Shown: positions 7,595 to 21,880, counted from the stretch's first letter. The stretch: DNA of 64,000 nucleotides from Nitrospiraceae bacterium (GCA_009692155.1 SHZW01000006.1:36320-100319); one strand, 5' to 3'. Numbers and translations: made by a program. Notes: generated by a model not told the origin, from the letters alone.

Positions 7595-9405
7595 CGGGCG
7601 ATCGCACGCCGGCCGCTCCCGCCGCTCCGCCGAAATCTCCACAGCAGCCGGACGGTGCCAGCCGCTGGATTCGCTGGCCGGGCGTGATCGCCTTCACAGT
7701 CGTCACGGTGCTGCTCGCCGCCGTCTGGTGGCTTTTAGTGGATGGCCTGATCGAATGCGTGATCGAACGCACCGGCACCCAGGCGGTCGGCGCCAAAGTG
7801 GAACTGGCCGCAGCCGACCTCACCCTCATCTCCCTCGGATTGACCCTGACCGGGTTGCAAGTCACGGACCCGGACGCGCCGATGACGAATGCCGTCGAGG
7901 TGTCGCGCATTAGTTTCCTGATGGACGGACTCAATCTGCTTCGCCGGAAAATCATCATCAACGACATGACCGTGGACGGGGTTCGCTTCGGTACGCCGCG
8001 CAAGACCTCCGGCGCGATCGGCAAGCAGGAACCTGGAGTCGTACAGAAGGCCGCCAGGACCAAATTCGTGCTGCCCTCTGCGCAGATCCCCGACGTGAAA
8101 GAGATTCTGGCGAAAGAAGAGTTGCAGTCGCTGAAGCTGGCCGAGTCCCTCCGCGCGGACATTCAAGCCGAACAGGACCGATGGAAGCAGCAGATGGCCG
8201 AACTGCCGAACAAAGCGAAATTCGACGACTACAAGCAGCGCCTCGACAAAGTGAAATCCTCCGGGAATGGCGGACTCGGCGGCATCGTCGGCGGCGCCGG
8301 TGAAGCGGCTTCCATCCAGAAGGACATCAGCCAGGACATCGACAAGATCACGGCAGCAAAGAAGACTTTCGAGGGCAATCTTGTCCAGCTTCGCAAGCGG
8401 CTCGACGAAGCGACCAAGGCTCCGGAAGAAGACCTGCGCCGCATCCGGGACAAATACGCCCTCTCGCCGCAGGGCCTCGCCAACATGAGCAGCGCGCTGA
8501 TCGATGGACCGCTCGGCGACAGGATCGAAACCGCCCTGCGGTGGTACGCCAAACTGCAGCCCTACCTGCAATCAAGCGGCGAACGCAAAGGGAACGCGGA
8601 AGTGGTGAAACCGCTACGCGGTAATGGCGTGGACGTGCGGTTCAAGGAACAGGCGCCGCTGCCGGACTTTCTGATCCGCACGGCGAAGATCGGGCTGGAC
8701 CTCGCCGCGGGCCTCGTGTCCGGCACCATCCGCAACATCACACCGGACCAGCCGGTTCTCGGAACTCCAACCACGTTCGAATTTTCAGGAGACAAACTGA
8801 CAGGCGTGCAGTCCCTGAAACTCAATGGCGAGATCAACCGCGTTGACCCGGCGAAGCCGCACGATGCGGCTGCGCTGAATGTCCGCGGGTACCGCCTCTT
8901 GAACCTCGCCCTGTCCACCGATGACAGTTTGCCCGTCTCCGTGAAAGAAGCCTGGACGGATCTCGATCTCAAGGCCGACTTGCGCGGCGAGGCGCTGGAT
9001 GCAGACCTGGCAGCCACCCTGCAGTCGGTCCGGATCACCACCGGCACCAAGCCTGACGCGGGCGCCGTGGCCAAAGCCGTGGCGGCAGCACTGTCCGATG
9101 TCAAATCCTTGCACGTAAAGGCCGATATCACCGGCACCGTCAAACAATATGATGTCCGTTTGTCGTCCGACCTCGACCAGGTGTTGAAACAAGCGCTCGG
9201 CAAGCAGATGCAGGAACAGGTGAACAAGTTTGAAGGACAATTGCGGACGGCCATCGCCGAGAAGGTCAACAAACCGCTCGGCGATCTCAAATCCAGCTTC
9301 GGCGGTCTCACCGGAATCGGCGACGAGCTCAATGCCCGCCTTCAGCAGGCTGGCGGCCTGACCGAGGGCGGCGGCAGTCCAGGCGGCTTGAAGTTGCCCT
9401 TCTAA
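7591..9405 (+). CDS. TIGR03545-family membrane-anchored protein
   Basis: A 604-residue protein with one N-terminal membrane helix (WPGVIAFTVVTVLLAAVWWLLVDGLI, residues about 31-56), an AsmA-like beginning (VEVSRISFLMDGLNLLRRKIIINDMTVDGV) and a charged, partly coiled-coil middle (AEQDRWKQQMAELPNKAKFDDYKQ). The C-terminus is Gly-rich. The combination and its position directly after a TIGR03546 gene identify it as TIGR03545, a conserved pair of unknown function, probably in the cell envelope. The start at 7591 follows GGAGGAG by about 5 nt and overlaps the previous stop, indicating translational coupling. Confidence 0.8.
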   Translation: MTGDRTPAAPAAPPKSPQQPDGASRWIRWPGVIAFTVVTVLLAAVWWLLVDGLIECVIERTGTQAVGAKVELAAADLTLISLGLTLTGLQVTDPDAPMTNAVEVSRISFLMDGLNLLRRKIIINDMTVDGVRFGTPRKTSGAIGKQEPGVVQKAARTKFVLPSAQIPDVKEILAKEELQSLKLAESLRADIQAEQDRWKQQMAELPNKAKFDDYKQRLDKVKSSGNGGLGGIVGGAGEAASIQKDISQDIDKITAAKKTFEGNLVQLRKRLDEATKAPEEDLRRIRDKYALSPQGLANMSSALIDGPLGDRIETALRWYAKLQPYLQSSGERKGNAEVVKPLRGNGVDVRFKEQAPLPDFLIRTAKIGLDLAAGLVSGTIRNITPDQPVLGTPTTFEFSGDKLTGVQSLKLNGEINRVDPAKPHDAAALNVRGYRLLNLALSTDDSLPVSVKEAWTDLDLKADLRGEALDADLAATLQSVRITTGTKPDAGAVAKAVAAALSDVKSLHVKADITGTVKQYDVRLSSDLDQVLKQALGKQMQEQVNKFEGQLRTAIAEKVNKPLGDLKSSFGGLTGIGDELNARLQQAGGLTEGGGSPGGLKLPF

Positions 9406-9423
9406 TCCGGACTCGACGACATC

Positions 9424-10918
9424 ATGGGCCTTTCCACCAGCATCCACGAAATCAAAACACTGGTCCTCTCCTCCCACCCCGTCATCGCCATTGAAACAGT
9501 CGAAGAAGAGCGCGTCCGTTCGCTTCTGCTGTCGGTCAGCAAGCAAACGCAGATGCCGCTGTTCGAATGGTCCATGACACGAGGATTTTCCCGGGCCGAG
9601 ATGTCCTCACCGATCAACCGGACGATCGCGTCGCCGTCCACCCTACTGACGCACCTGGAGGGGCTCCGCCCGCAAATCATTGTGCTCTTGAAGGACTTCT
9701 CCCGCCACCTGGATGAAGCCGCGCATGCCCGCCTGTTCCGCGAGGTGGCGGAGCAGTTCGCCAAAAAACGGTCGACCGCCGTGCTGGTGAGCGACACGGT
9801 GCAACTCCCGAACGAGATCGAAGCCCCTCACCGTCCGCTACCGCTTGCAGTTGCCGGATCACGAAGAGTTGGGGGTTGTGGTCACGAGCGTACTCGAATC
9901 GATCGGCAATAAAGCTCCTCGCGGGAAGGATCTCTCGTCCCAGGACCGCGACGAGCTGCTGCGGGCCCTGAACGGCCTGACGCTGAACCAGGCGCGGCAG
10001 GCCATCTCGCACGCCATTCTCGAAGACGGCGCCCTCACCCCGCGCGCCGTGCAAGGCGTGCTCGACCGCAAGGCCCAGATGATCAAGGAAGGCGGTTTGC
10101 TGGAATATTACCCGCTGGCGGACAACCGCTTCGAACTGGGCGGGTTCGCAAATTTAAAAGCCTGGCTGCAGCGCGCCTACCTGGGATTCAGCCCGGAGGC
10201 CAGGGCGCTGAACCTGGCGCCGCCGCGCGGCATCCTGCTCGTCGGCGTTCCCGGTTGCGGCAAGTCGCTGGCCTGCAAAGTCATTGCCCGCGATTGGAAG
10301 CTGCCGCTGATCAAACTCGATGCCGGACGGCTCTTCGACAAATTCGTCGGCGAATCCGAGAAAAACTTCCGCAAGGCGGTCGCCATGGCCGAATCCATGG
10401 CTCCGGTCGTCTTCTGGATCGACGAAATCGAAAAAGGCATGGTGTCGGCTGGAAGCGGCGAGGCCGATGCGGGGCTCGGCCGGCGACTGTTCGGCGCGTT
10501 TCTGACCTGGCTGCAGGAGAAAAAACAGGAAGTGTTCGTCGTGGCGACGGCCAACGACCTCTCCGTCCTGCCGCCTGAATTATTGCGGAAGGGCCGCTTC
10601 GACGAGATTTTCTTCGTGGATTTGCCGAACGAGGAAGAACGAACCGCGATTCTCAAAATTCAGCTCGGCCTGCGCAAGCAGAACGCCGCGACGTTCGAGC
10701 TCAAAACCATCGTGCCGGCCTGCGACGGGTCCAGCGGCGCCGAGATCGAACAGGCCGTCGTCGCGTCGCTCTACCGTGCGCTGTCAAAGAAACAACCGCT
10801 CGACACCGCCCTGCTCCTGGAGGAACTCCGCCAGACCGTGCCGCTTTCCGTGTCACGCCGCGAAGACATCGCACGGCTCCGCGACACGGCGAAGGGCCGT
10901 TTCGTCAACGTACGCTGA
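9424..10918 (+). pseudogene. Ycf46-like AAA ATPase, single frameshift
   Basis: The first frame runs from ATG 9424 (MGLSTSIHEIKTLVLSSHPV) to about residue 134. A run of four C at 9824-9827 is one too long: dropping one base joins LPNEIEA to LTVRYRLQLPDHEELGVVV and the rest of the gene to 10918, about 498 residues. The second part holds Walker A (GVPGCGKS), Walker B (VVFWIDEIEK), the second region of homology (GRFDEIFFVDLP) and sensor residues of a classical AAA+ ATPase of the Ycf46/cell-division-protease-like type without a protease domain. Function in bacteria is poorly defined. The lesion may be a homopolymer error rather than inactivation, as everything downstream is intact. Confidence 0.85.
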
Positions 10919-10972
10919 CCACCACTACAGCCTGGCTCTTGGCTGACACTCCCTGTGCCTCATGAGTTTTCT

Positions 10973-11098
10973 GCAGGCTGTTCAAAAAGCCCGTTCAGTA
11001 AGGCCGCAGCGAGCGAGAGCCCGAGGCGTATGTTTTTCGGTACGTTGAGGGTTCGAGCGATGCGAGAACGAAGCTGGCGGGGTTTTTCAACAGCCTGC
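10973..11098. repeat. 126-bp palindromic intergenic repeat (REP-like)
   Basis: The ends are a near-perfect inverted repeat: GCAGGCTGTTCAAAAA at 10973 and the reverse complement of GCAGGCTGTTGAAAAA ending at 11098 (one mismatch in 16). The interior holds further short inverted segments. Its layout and end sequence match, from memory, a high-copy dispersed repeat of Nitrospira genomes. It overlaps the last 12 bp of gltD and supplies the gltD stop codon. It may also act as a bidirectional terminator between the converging ATPase gene and gltD. Confidence 0.75.
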
Positions 11099-12520
11099 TT
11101 TGGCCGACTTGCCGGCTTTGAGGTATGCATCCACGCCCGCGGCCATCTTGCGGCCTTCGGCAATCGCCCACACGATGAGGGACTGGCCGCGCCTGGTGTC
11201 CCCGCCGGCAAAGACCCCCTCCACGCTGCTCATGAAACGCTCGTCCGCGGCGACGTTGCCCCGCGCGTCGTACTTGACGCCGAGGCTGTCGAGCAGGCCG
11301 TTCTTGACCGGGCCGGTAAAGCCCATCGCGAGCAGCACAAGATCCACATCCATCTCGAACTCGGTGCCGGGCATCGGCGTGAACTTGCCGTTCTCGAACG
11401 CCACTCGGTGCGCGTGCAGTTTCGTGACCTGCCCGTTGCGGCCGGTAAATTTGGTGGTCGACACGCTCCACTGGCGATCGCACCCTTCTTCATGCGCATG
11501 CGACGTCCGGAGCTGCATCGGCCAGAGCGGCCAGGGCGTGGAGCCGGCCCGCTGCTGCGGAGGCTCCGGCAGCAACTCGAACTGGTGCACGGCGCTGCAC
11601 TCCTGCCGGTGCGTCGTGCCCAGGCAGTCCGACCCCGTATCGCCGCCGCCGATGATGACGACCTTCTTGCCCTTAGCCGTGATCGGTTCATCAGTGATTT
11701 TGTCGCCGGCGCCGCGCTTGTTCTGTTGCATCAAAAAATCCATCGCGGGATGGATGCCGTTGAGTTCGCGCCCCGGTATCGGCAACTCACGCGCCTGTTC
11801 GGCGCCCATGGCCAGACAGACCGCATCGTACCGTCCGCGTAAGTCTTCTCCACTGATGTCCTTGCCGACCGTGACACCTGTTTTGAACTCGACTCCTTCG
11901 GCCCGCATCTGCTCCAGCCGGCGGTCGATCACCTCTTTTTCCATTTTGAAATCCGGAATGCCGTAGCGGAGCAGCCCGCCGATCCGGTCGGCCTTCTCGT
12001 AGACCGTCACGCTGTGCCCGGCGCGCGCCAGTTGCTGGGCCGCGGCCAGGCCGGCCGGGCCGGAGCCGATGATCGCCACGGTTTTACCCGTCCGCGACAC
12101 GGACAGGACCGGCTGCACCCAGCCCTCGTCAAATCCTTTGTCAATGATGTTCCACTCGATGACGCGGATGGACACCGGATCGCTGTTGATTCCGAGCACG
12201 CAGGCCGATTCGCAGGGCGCGGGGCAGAGCCGCCCGGTGAATTCCGGGAAATTATTCGTCGTATGCAGCGCCTTCAGCGCATCCTGCCAGCGGCCGCGAT
12301 GAACGAGATCGTTCCATTCGGGAATCAAATTGACGACCGGACAGCCGTGCGTGCTCTGGCAGAACGGCACGCCGCAGTCCATGCAGCGCGCGCCTTGTGT
12401 CTGAAGCTTGTCGTCCGCAAAGGGCTCGTAAAACTCCTTCCAGTCCCGAAGGCGCAGCTCGACCGGTCGGCGCTTGGGGCCTTCACGGGCGAATTTTATG
12501 AAGCCTTTAGCGTCAGCCAT
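11087..12520 (-). CDS. gltD: Glutamate synthase small subunit
   Basis: A 477-residue flavoprotein that passes electrons from NAD(P)H to the large subunit for glutamate synthesis from glutamine and 2-oxoglutarate. The N-terminal Cys motifs (CMDCGVPFC, CPVVNLIPEW, CPAPCESACVLG) bind 4Fe-4S clusters. Two dinucleotide-binding sites follow: VAIIGSGPAGLAAAQQLARAGHSV (FAD) and KKVVIIGGGDTGSDCLGT (NADPH). Near the end, GVFAGGDTRRGQSLIVWAIAEGRKMA closes the FAD site. Length is normal. It lies 53 bp downstream of gltB on the same strand, as expected of an operon. The final codons and stop come from the palindromic repeat. Confidence 0.96.
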   Translation of the reverse strand: MADAKGFIKFAREGPKRRPVELRLRDWKEFYEPFADDKLQTQGARCMDCGVPFCQSTHGCPVVNLIPEWNDLVHRGRWQDALKALHTTNNFPEFTGRLCPAPCESACVLGINSDPVSIRVIEWNIIDKGFDEGWVQPVLSVSRTGKTVAIIGSGPAGLAAAQQLARAGHSVTVYEKADRIGGLLRYGIPDFKMEKEVIDRRLEQMRAEGVEFKTGVTVGKDISGEDLRGRYDAVCLAMGAEQARELPIPGRELNGIHPAMDFLMQQNKRGAGDKITDEPITAKGKKVVIIGGGDTGSDCLGTTHRQECSAVHQFELLPEPPQQRAGSTPWPLWPMQLRTSHAHEEGCDRQWSVSTTKFTGRNGQVTKLHAHRVAFENGKFTPMPGTEFEMDVDLVLLAMGFTGPVKNGLLDSLGVKYDARGNVAADERFMSSVEGVFAGGDTRRGQSLIVWAIAEGRKMAAGVDAYLKAGKSAKAGC

Positions 12521-12548
12521 TCTTTCCCCAGTCTTTTCTCTTTCAGAA

Positions 12549-12573
12549 ACTTCTTACTTCTTACTTTTTACTT

Positions 12574-12588
<15 letters not shown>
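12549..12588 (-). repeat. Heptameric repeat C between gltB and gltD (one arm)
   Basis: Read on the minus strand the words GTAAAAA, GTTAAAA, GTAAAAA, GTAAGAA, GTAAGAA follow each other with a 7-nt period. Only the purine-rich arm is present. It begins inside the gltB coding sequence, and the word GTTAAAA contains the gltB TAA stop (12574-12576), so the gltB tail KQVKS is repeat-encoded. Confidence 0.8.
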
Positions 12589-17115
<4,527 letters not shown>

Positions 17116-17236
17116 TTTGGTTGTGAAACCCCGCGTGTGATTTTTTCTCAACTTACCGGACGCCATGCAAATCTGTCAAGCCAAGAACTTCTCCGAACTA
17201 CGCAATTCCGAACGTTAAAACCCTCATTTCCGATGC

Positions 17237-17265
17237 TTGACAACGACCGGGCCCTTCCCTAGACT
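17237..17265 (+). promoter_or_regulatory. Sigma70-type promoter of the polyprenyl synthetase gene
   Basis: TTGACA at 17237-17242, a 17-nt spacer, and TAGACT at 17260-17265. The ATG of the downstream gene begins only 6 nt after the -10 hexamer, so transcription would start at or next to the A of the ATG, implying a leaderless or near-leaderless mRNA. No ribosome site is visible upstream of that ATG. Confidence 0.55.
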
Positions 17266-17271
17266 CGCCGC

Positions 17272-18276
17272 ATGCAAAACGGTCCCGTCACGCCGACACT
17301 CCACACGATGACCGACGTGTGGGAGGCCTACGGCAAGGAGCTGGAAGGCGTCGAGGATCACATCCGAAAAAACCTCGATTCGTCCGTCACACTCGTCAAC
17401 ACCGTCGCGGCCTACATCCTCAGCAGCGGCGGCAAACGCATCCGCCCGCTCCTGTTGCTGCTGTCGGCCCGGCTGTGCGGAGACACCTCGTCCGATCCGC
17501 AGAGCCTCGGCAGTCTCGTCGAATTCATTCACACCGCCACGCTGCTGCACGACGACGTCGTCGACGACGCCGACCTGCGCCGCGGCCGGCAGACCGCCCG
17601 CAAAGTGTGGAGCAACCAAATCAGCATCCTCGTCGGCGACTATCTCTATTCCCATGCCATGCGTCAGATCGTCACCTTCAAAAACCAGGCGGTCAACGAA
17701 ACCCTGGCGGAAGCCTGCAGCAGGATGGCGGAAGGCGAAGTGCTGCAACTCTACCATCACGGCAGCATTGCCATGACCGAAGCCGACTACATCCGGATCG
17801 TGGAGCATAAAACGGCGAGCCTGATCGCGACATCATGCCGCATCGGCGCCATCATCGGCCGCGCGTCCGAAGAGCGGCAGGCGGCGCTCTTCCGGTTTGG
17901 CGAGTACATCGGCATCGCCTTTCAAATGGCGGACGACACGCTCGATTACACCGCCAACGGAGCGCAGCTGGGCAAAACACTGGGGCAGGACCTGCGGGAG
18001 GGCAAGATCACGATTCCCCTGCTCCATCTGCTGCAACAGTGCCCGGAGCCGGATCGGCAGATGATCAAGGATCGCCTGGAAACCCGGACGCTGTCGGAGA
18101 CCGATCTGCAACGGATCATCGCGCTGATGCAGGACTATGGATCCATCGCCTATGCGATGGATCGGGCGCGCGCCTACGTTGCGGCGGCCACCCGGAGCCT
18201 GGCCCTGTTCGATGACTCGCCGGCCAAGCGCGCGCTGGTCATCGTCGCCGACTACATGGTCAATCGCGACCGGTAA
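17272..18276 (+). CDS. Trans-polyprenyl diphosphate synthase
   Basis: A 334-residue prenyltransferase that elongates isoprenoid diphosphates, most likely making the octa- or nonaprenyl chain of a quinone. The first Asp-rich motif is LLHDDVVDDADLRRG (residues about 90-104) and the second is FQMADDTLDYTA (about 217-228); GGKRIRPLLLLLSA marks the substrate region. Small residues before the first motif are consistent with a long-chain product, but chain length cannot be fixed from this. It is transcribed divergently from gltB, with its own promoter just before the ATG. ispB or hepT-like naming would be reasonable. Confidence 0.9.
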   Translation: MQNGPVTPTLHTMTDVWEAYGKELEGVEDHIRKNLDSSVTLVNTVAAYILSSGGKRIRPLLLLLSARLCGDTSSDPQSLGSLVEFIHTATLLHDDVVDDADLRRGRQTARKVWSNQISILVGDYLYSHAMRQIVTFKNQAVNETLAEACSRMAEGEVLQLYHHGSIAMTEADYIRIVEHKTASLIATSCRIGAIIGRASEERQAALFRFGEYIGIAFQMADDTLDYTANGAQLGKTLGQDLREGKITIPLLHLLQQCPEPDRQMIKDRLETRTLSETDLQRIIALMQDYGSIAYAMDRARAYVAAATRSLALFDDSPAKRALVIVADYMVNRDR

Positions 18277-18336
18277 TCCGCGCCCGCATCTGCCGTGCTC
18301 AACCTGCTTGCGCCATCAGATCGCCGCTGTGACGAC

Positions 18337-18876
18337 ATGCCGCTCCCGCACAACACCCATCCGCTGGTGAAACTGGCCACCGAGGCGGTGGAGGCGTTCG
18401 TCCGAAACCAGGAGATCATCGCCCCGCTGGTTGATGTCTTCGAACAATATCCGCAGGCGCAGCGCCGGGCCGGCGCGTTCGTCTGCCTGAAGGCGCGCGG
18501 CCAGTTGCGCGGCTGCATCGGCACGACGGAGCCGACGCGGGAAACCCTGGCCGTGGAGATCGTGGAAAACGCCGTCGCGGCGGCGACGCGCGACCCCCGC
18601 TTCGAGCCGGTGAGGCCGGATGAACTGGCCGAACTGACGATTACCGTGGATGTGCTGTCCACGCCGGAGCCGGTCGTTGACGAGACGCGACTCGATCACC
18701 TGCGCTACGGCGTGATCGTGCGGGCGGGCGCGCGGCATGGCGTGCTGCTGCCGGACATCGAGCACATCAATTCCGTCCACGAGCAACTAGTGACGGTGCG
18801 GCTGAAAGCCGGCATCGGTCCCACCGAACCGGCCGAATTGTTTCGGTTTGAAGTCACCCGCTACACACACGAATAA
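18337..18876 (+). CDS. AMMECR1-domain protein (AmmeMemoRadiSam protein A)
   Basis: A 179-residue protein filling the AMMECR1 fold: GAFVCLKARGQLRGCIGTTEPT with the invariant RGCIG motif, ENAVAAATRDPRF, and the C-terminal QLVTVRLKAGIG. In bacteria this family is the A component of the AmmeMemoRadiSam system, but no radical-SAM or Memo gene lies in the window. The ATG at 18337 fits the domain boundary; a GTG at 18295 would add 14 residues. It follows the polyprenyl synthetase by 60 bp. Molecular function is unknown. Confidence 0.85.
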   Translation: MPLPHNTHPLVKLATEAVEAFVRNQEIIAPLVDVFEQYPQAQRRAGAFVCLKARGQLRGCIGTTEPTRETLAVEIVENAVAAATRDPRFEPVRPDELAELTITVDVLSTPEPVVDETRLDHLRYGVIVRAGARHGVLLPDIEHINSVHEQLVTVRLKAGIGPTEPAELFRFEVTRYTHE

Positions 18877-18937
18877 ACGGTTGATGCCGCACAGCGGGCT
18901 GGCATAAACTCCGGCACTCATTCACCATCACTCATTC

Positions 18938-18964
18938 GGAATAACCAGGGCGGAATAACCAGGG
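18938..18964 (+). repeat. 13-bp direct duplication
   Basis: GGAATAACCAGGG occurs at 18938-18950 and again at 18952-18964, one base apart, directly upstream of the DUF1015 gene. It is probably a recent slippage duplication; no regulator site is recognised. Confidence 0.7.
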
Positions 18965-18975
18965 GAGTTTGAAGC

Positions 18976-20277
18976 GTGGCGAATATCATTCCCTTCAAAG
19001 GCGTGCTCTACAATCCGGCCAGGGTGTCCGACGTGAGCCGCGTCGTTGCGCCTCCGTACGACGTGATCGATGCGGCGTTTCAGAATGCGCTGCATGCCCG
19101 CCATCCGCACAACGTCATCCGGCTCGAACTGGGCCTGGACGAACCACAAGATAGCCCCGGACAGAATCGCTACACGCGCGCCGCCACGCTGCTCAAAGAC
19201 TGGATGACCGGCGGGGTGCTGCAACGGGAGCGAGCGCCGGCGATCTATCCCTACACGATCGAGTACCGCTCGCCGTCGGATGAATCCGGCACGCCGATGA
19301 AAACACTCAAGGGATTTTTCTCGACCGTCGAGCTGGAAGAGTTCAGCACCGGCAAGATCTACCCGCACGAAAATACGCGGGCCGCCGCCAAAACGGACCG
19401 GCTCAATCTGCTGGAGGCCTGCGGGGCCAACTTCAGCGCGATCTTTTCGCTGTTTTCAGACCCGCAGGGGGCCGTCATCCGGCTCATCGACAAATCCGTC
19501 AACGCCGACAAGCCGCGCTTCGAGTTCACAGACGACGAAGGATTCCGCCAGCGCCTCTGGGCCATCACGGACCGGACGGTGCTGAACGAGATCGTCACCT
19601 TCATGCACTCGACCCCGCTCTTCATCGCGGACGGCCACCACCGGTACGAGACCGCGCTCAACTATCGGAAATCCTGCCGCGCACGCGCGGCGGCGGCGGG
19701 TCTCCAGCCCTACGATGCCGTCCTGATGCTGTTCGCCAGCCTGGAAGATCCCGGCCTGACCGTGCTCCCCACGCACCGCGTACTGACGACGCCTGTGCCT
19801 CCGCTTGCCGATATCAAGCGTCTGCTCGGCGAGGCCTTCGACTTCGATGAGATCCCGCTGAAGCAGTTCCTGCACGCGCTCCGCAGCCGTGGGCAGACCG
19901 CTCCCGTCTTCGGCCTGGCGCTCGGCGGCGCCCCGTCTCCGTGGTTGCTGTCGGTCAAATCCGGCCACCGCCCCAAGGCCGGCGCCTCAGAACGGGACAA
20001 GCTGGACGTCTCGCTCCTGCAAACTCTGGTGATGAACAAACTCTGCCCGAAAGAATCCGACCAGCACGCGTTGATCTATACCAAGGACGATCATGAAGCG
20101 CTTGACCTGGTTGCCCAAGGCAAGGCCACCGCCGCGCTGCTGTTGAACCCCACGAAGGTGAGCGAAGTCCGGGCCGTGGCTGCGGCCGGCGAACGCATGC
20201 CCCACAAGTCCACCTACTTCTTTCCCAAGCCCCTGACCGGTCTCGTGATGAATGTGATGGAGGAACAAAAAGTATGA
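18976..20277 (+). CDS. DUF1015 family protein
   Basis: A 433-residue soluble protein with the DUF1015 hallmarks: an N-terminal PFKGVLYNP, RVVAPPYDVI, the central FIADGHHRYETALNYR, and a C-terminal TYFFPKPLTGLVM. This family is widespread and lies near amino acid or phosphonate genes in some organisms; its reaction is unknown, although the HHRYETA stretch suggests a kinase or hydrolase-like active site. The stop TGA at 20275 is the first word of a heptameric repeat. Confidence 0.88.
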   Translation: MANIIPFKGVLYNPARVSDVSRVVAPPYDVIDAAFQNALHARHPHNVIRLELGLDEPQDSPGQNRYTRAATLLKDWMTGGVLQRERAPAIYPYTIEYRSPSDESGTPMKTLKGFFSTVELEEFSTGKIYPHENTRAAAKTDRLNLLEACGANFSAIFSLFSDPQGAVIRLIDKSVNADKPRFEFTDDEGFRQRLWAITDRTVLNEIVTFMHSTPLFIADGHHRYETALNYRKSCRARAAAAGLQPYDAVLMLFASLEDPGLTVLPTHRVLTTPVPPLADIKRLLGEAFDFDEIPLKQFLHALRSRGQTAPVFGLALGGAPSPWLLSVKSGHRPKAGASERDKLDVSLLQTLVMNKLCPKESDQHALIYTKDDHEALDLVAQGKATAALLLNPTKVSEVRAVAAAGERMPHKSTYFFPKPLTGLVMNVMEEQKV

Positions 20278-20397
20278 ATGATGAAGTATGAATGATGAAC
20301 TATGAAAAGGAATCGAGAAAAATCATCCTCTCGGCAAACAGGTTTCTTTTCTCTCGGCAATAACTTCATCGTTCAGCATTCATAGTTCATACTTTCT
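20271..20397 (+). repeat. Heptameric repeat hairpin D
   Basis: The 5' arm (20271-20310) reads AGTATGA, ATGATGA, AGTATGA, ATGATGA, ACTATGA. The 3' arm (20361-20397) reads TAACTTC, ATCGTTC, AGCATTC, ATAGTTC, ATACTTT. The arms are near reverse complements word by word. The roughly 50-nt centre contains an inner GAGAAAA/TTTTCTC pairing. The first 5' word supplies the stop codon of the DUF1015 gene. Confidence 0.85.
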
Positions 20398-20473
20398 GAT
20401 TTTCCCCTTCCCAGGGCATCCCCGCCTCGGCTATACTCGCTTCCCTTAGGACTCCTTATTCGAGGCCAGCTCG

Positions 20474-21880
20474 ATGGACAAGCCGATCGCCAAAGCCAAG
20501 ATTCTCGTCGTTGACGACGATACCGACATCATCACCGTCCTCCGGGACCGCCTGGAAGCGCTCGGCTACGGCACGGTCTGCGCAGGCGACGGGCTCCACG
20601 CGCTCGAGTTGATCGAGCAGGAAACGCCGCATCTCATGCTACTCGATCTAGAAATGCCCAGGCTGTCCGGCCTGGATGTACTCAAGCGCCTGGCCCAAAG
20701 CCGGCCCCTTGGCTACGAGATGCCGGTCATCGTCATGACCGCCCATGGCACGATCACCGCTGCTGTGCAGGCGATGAAACAAGGGGCGCACGATTTCCTG
20801 ACCAAACCCTTCGACGTGGATCATCTGGCGATCGTCATCACCAAAGCCCTGGAGCGCGCCTCGCTGGCGCGGCAGGTGGAATGCCTGCGGACCGAAATCG
20901 AAGCCCGCTACGCGACCATCGTCGGCCAGAGTTCGGCGATGAAATCTGTCGTTGAGATGGCCAAACGGACCGCCAATTCGGATGCCGGCGTGCTGCTGCT
21001 GGGCGAGAGCGGAACCGGCAAGGAGCTGTTCGCGCGCTCCATGCATCAGTGGAGCCCGCGCCGCGCCATGCCGTTCGTCGTCATCAACTGCGTGGCGCTG
21101 ACGGAGACGCTGCTGGAGAACGAACTCTTCGGACACGAGAAGGGCGCGTTCACCGGCGCCGACCGGCTGCAAAAAGGCAAGATCGAAATGGCCGACGGCG
21201 GCACGATCTTTCTGGACGAGATCGGCGATATGCCGATGCCCTTGCAGGCCAAATTGCTGCGCGTGCTCCAGGACCATGAATTTCAGCGCGTCGGCGGCAC
21301 CCGCACCGTCAAGGTGAACATTCGCGTCATCGCCGCGACGAACAGGGAGCTGAAACGCGCCGTCAAGGACGGGCGTTTCCGCGAGGATCTGTTCTTCCGC
21401 CTCAACGTCGTCACCCTGACGCTGCCGCCGCTGCGCGACCGCACCGACGACCTGCCGTGCCTGGCCGAATTTTTCCTCTCCCGCCACGTCCGCGAAACCA
21501 AGAAGGGCCCGATGCGCCTGGCGCCCGACACCCTCGCCGCCATCCAGCGCTACACCTGGCCCGGCAATGTCCGGGAACTGGACAATGCCATTGCCCGCGC
21601 CGTGGTGCTGAGCGAGCACGATCTCATCACACCGGACCTCCTGGCCCTCTCGCCCTGGGACAGCCCGGCCGGCTCCGGAGACGGATCGCTCGCGTACTAT
21701 CTTGATCTCCCCTACCACGACTCGATGGAGGAGCACAGCATGGCCGTGATCCGCCATGCGCTGGATCGCGCCGACGGCAACCAAACCAAAGCCGCTGAAC
21801 GGCTCAAGCTCCAACGGACTTACCTCGCCCGCCTCATCAAACAAAAAGGGATTTCCTCTTCCGAATCCTCCGCAAGTTGA
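20474..21880 (+). CDS. Sigma54-dependent NtrC-type response regulator
   Basis: A 468-residue activator. Residues 8-125 are a receiver domain (ILVVDDDTD, phospho-acceptor in LMLLDLEMP, then TAHGT and KPF). Residues about 148-390 are the AAA+ sigma54-interaction domain with Walker A GESGTGKE, the sigma54-contacting GAFTGA loop and [12 protein letters not shown]. The C-terminus is a Fis-type helix-turn-helix ([23 protein letters not shown]). It would activate sigma54 promoters after phosphorylation. No histidine kinase gene is adjacent, so its partner and target are unknown. A TATACT at about 20428 may be its -10. Confidence 0.93.
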   Translation: MDKPIAKAKILVVDDDTDIITVLRDRLEALGYGTVCAGDGLHALELIEQETPHLMLLDLEMPRLSGLDVLKRLAQSRPLGYEMPVIVMTAHGTITAAVQAMKQGAHDFLTKPFDVDHLAIVITKALERASLARQVECLRTEIEARYATIVGQSSAMKSVVEMAKRTANSDAGVLLLGESGTGKELFARSMHQWSPRRAMPFVVINCVALTETLLENELFGHEKGAFTGADRLQKGKIEMADGGTIFLDEIGDMPMPLQAKLLRVLQDHEFQRVGGTRTVKVNIRVIAATNRELKRAVKDGRFREDLFFRLNVVTLTLPPLRDRTDDLPCLAEFFLSRHVRETKKGPMRLAPDTLAAIQRYTWPGNVRELDNAIARAVVLSEHDLITPDLLALSPWDSPAGSGDGSLAYYLDLPYHDSMEEHSMAVIRHALDRADGNQTKAAERLKLQRTYLARLIKQKGISSSESSAS

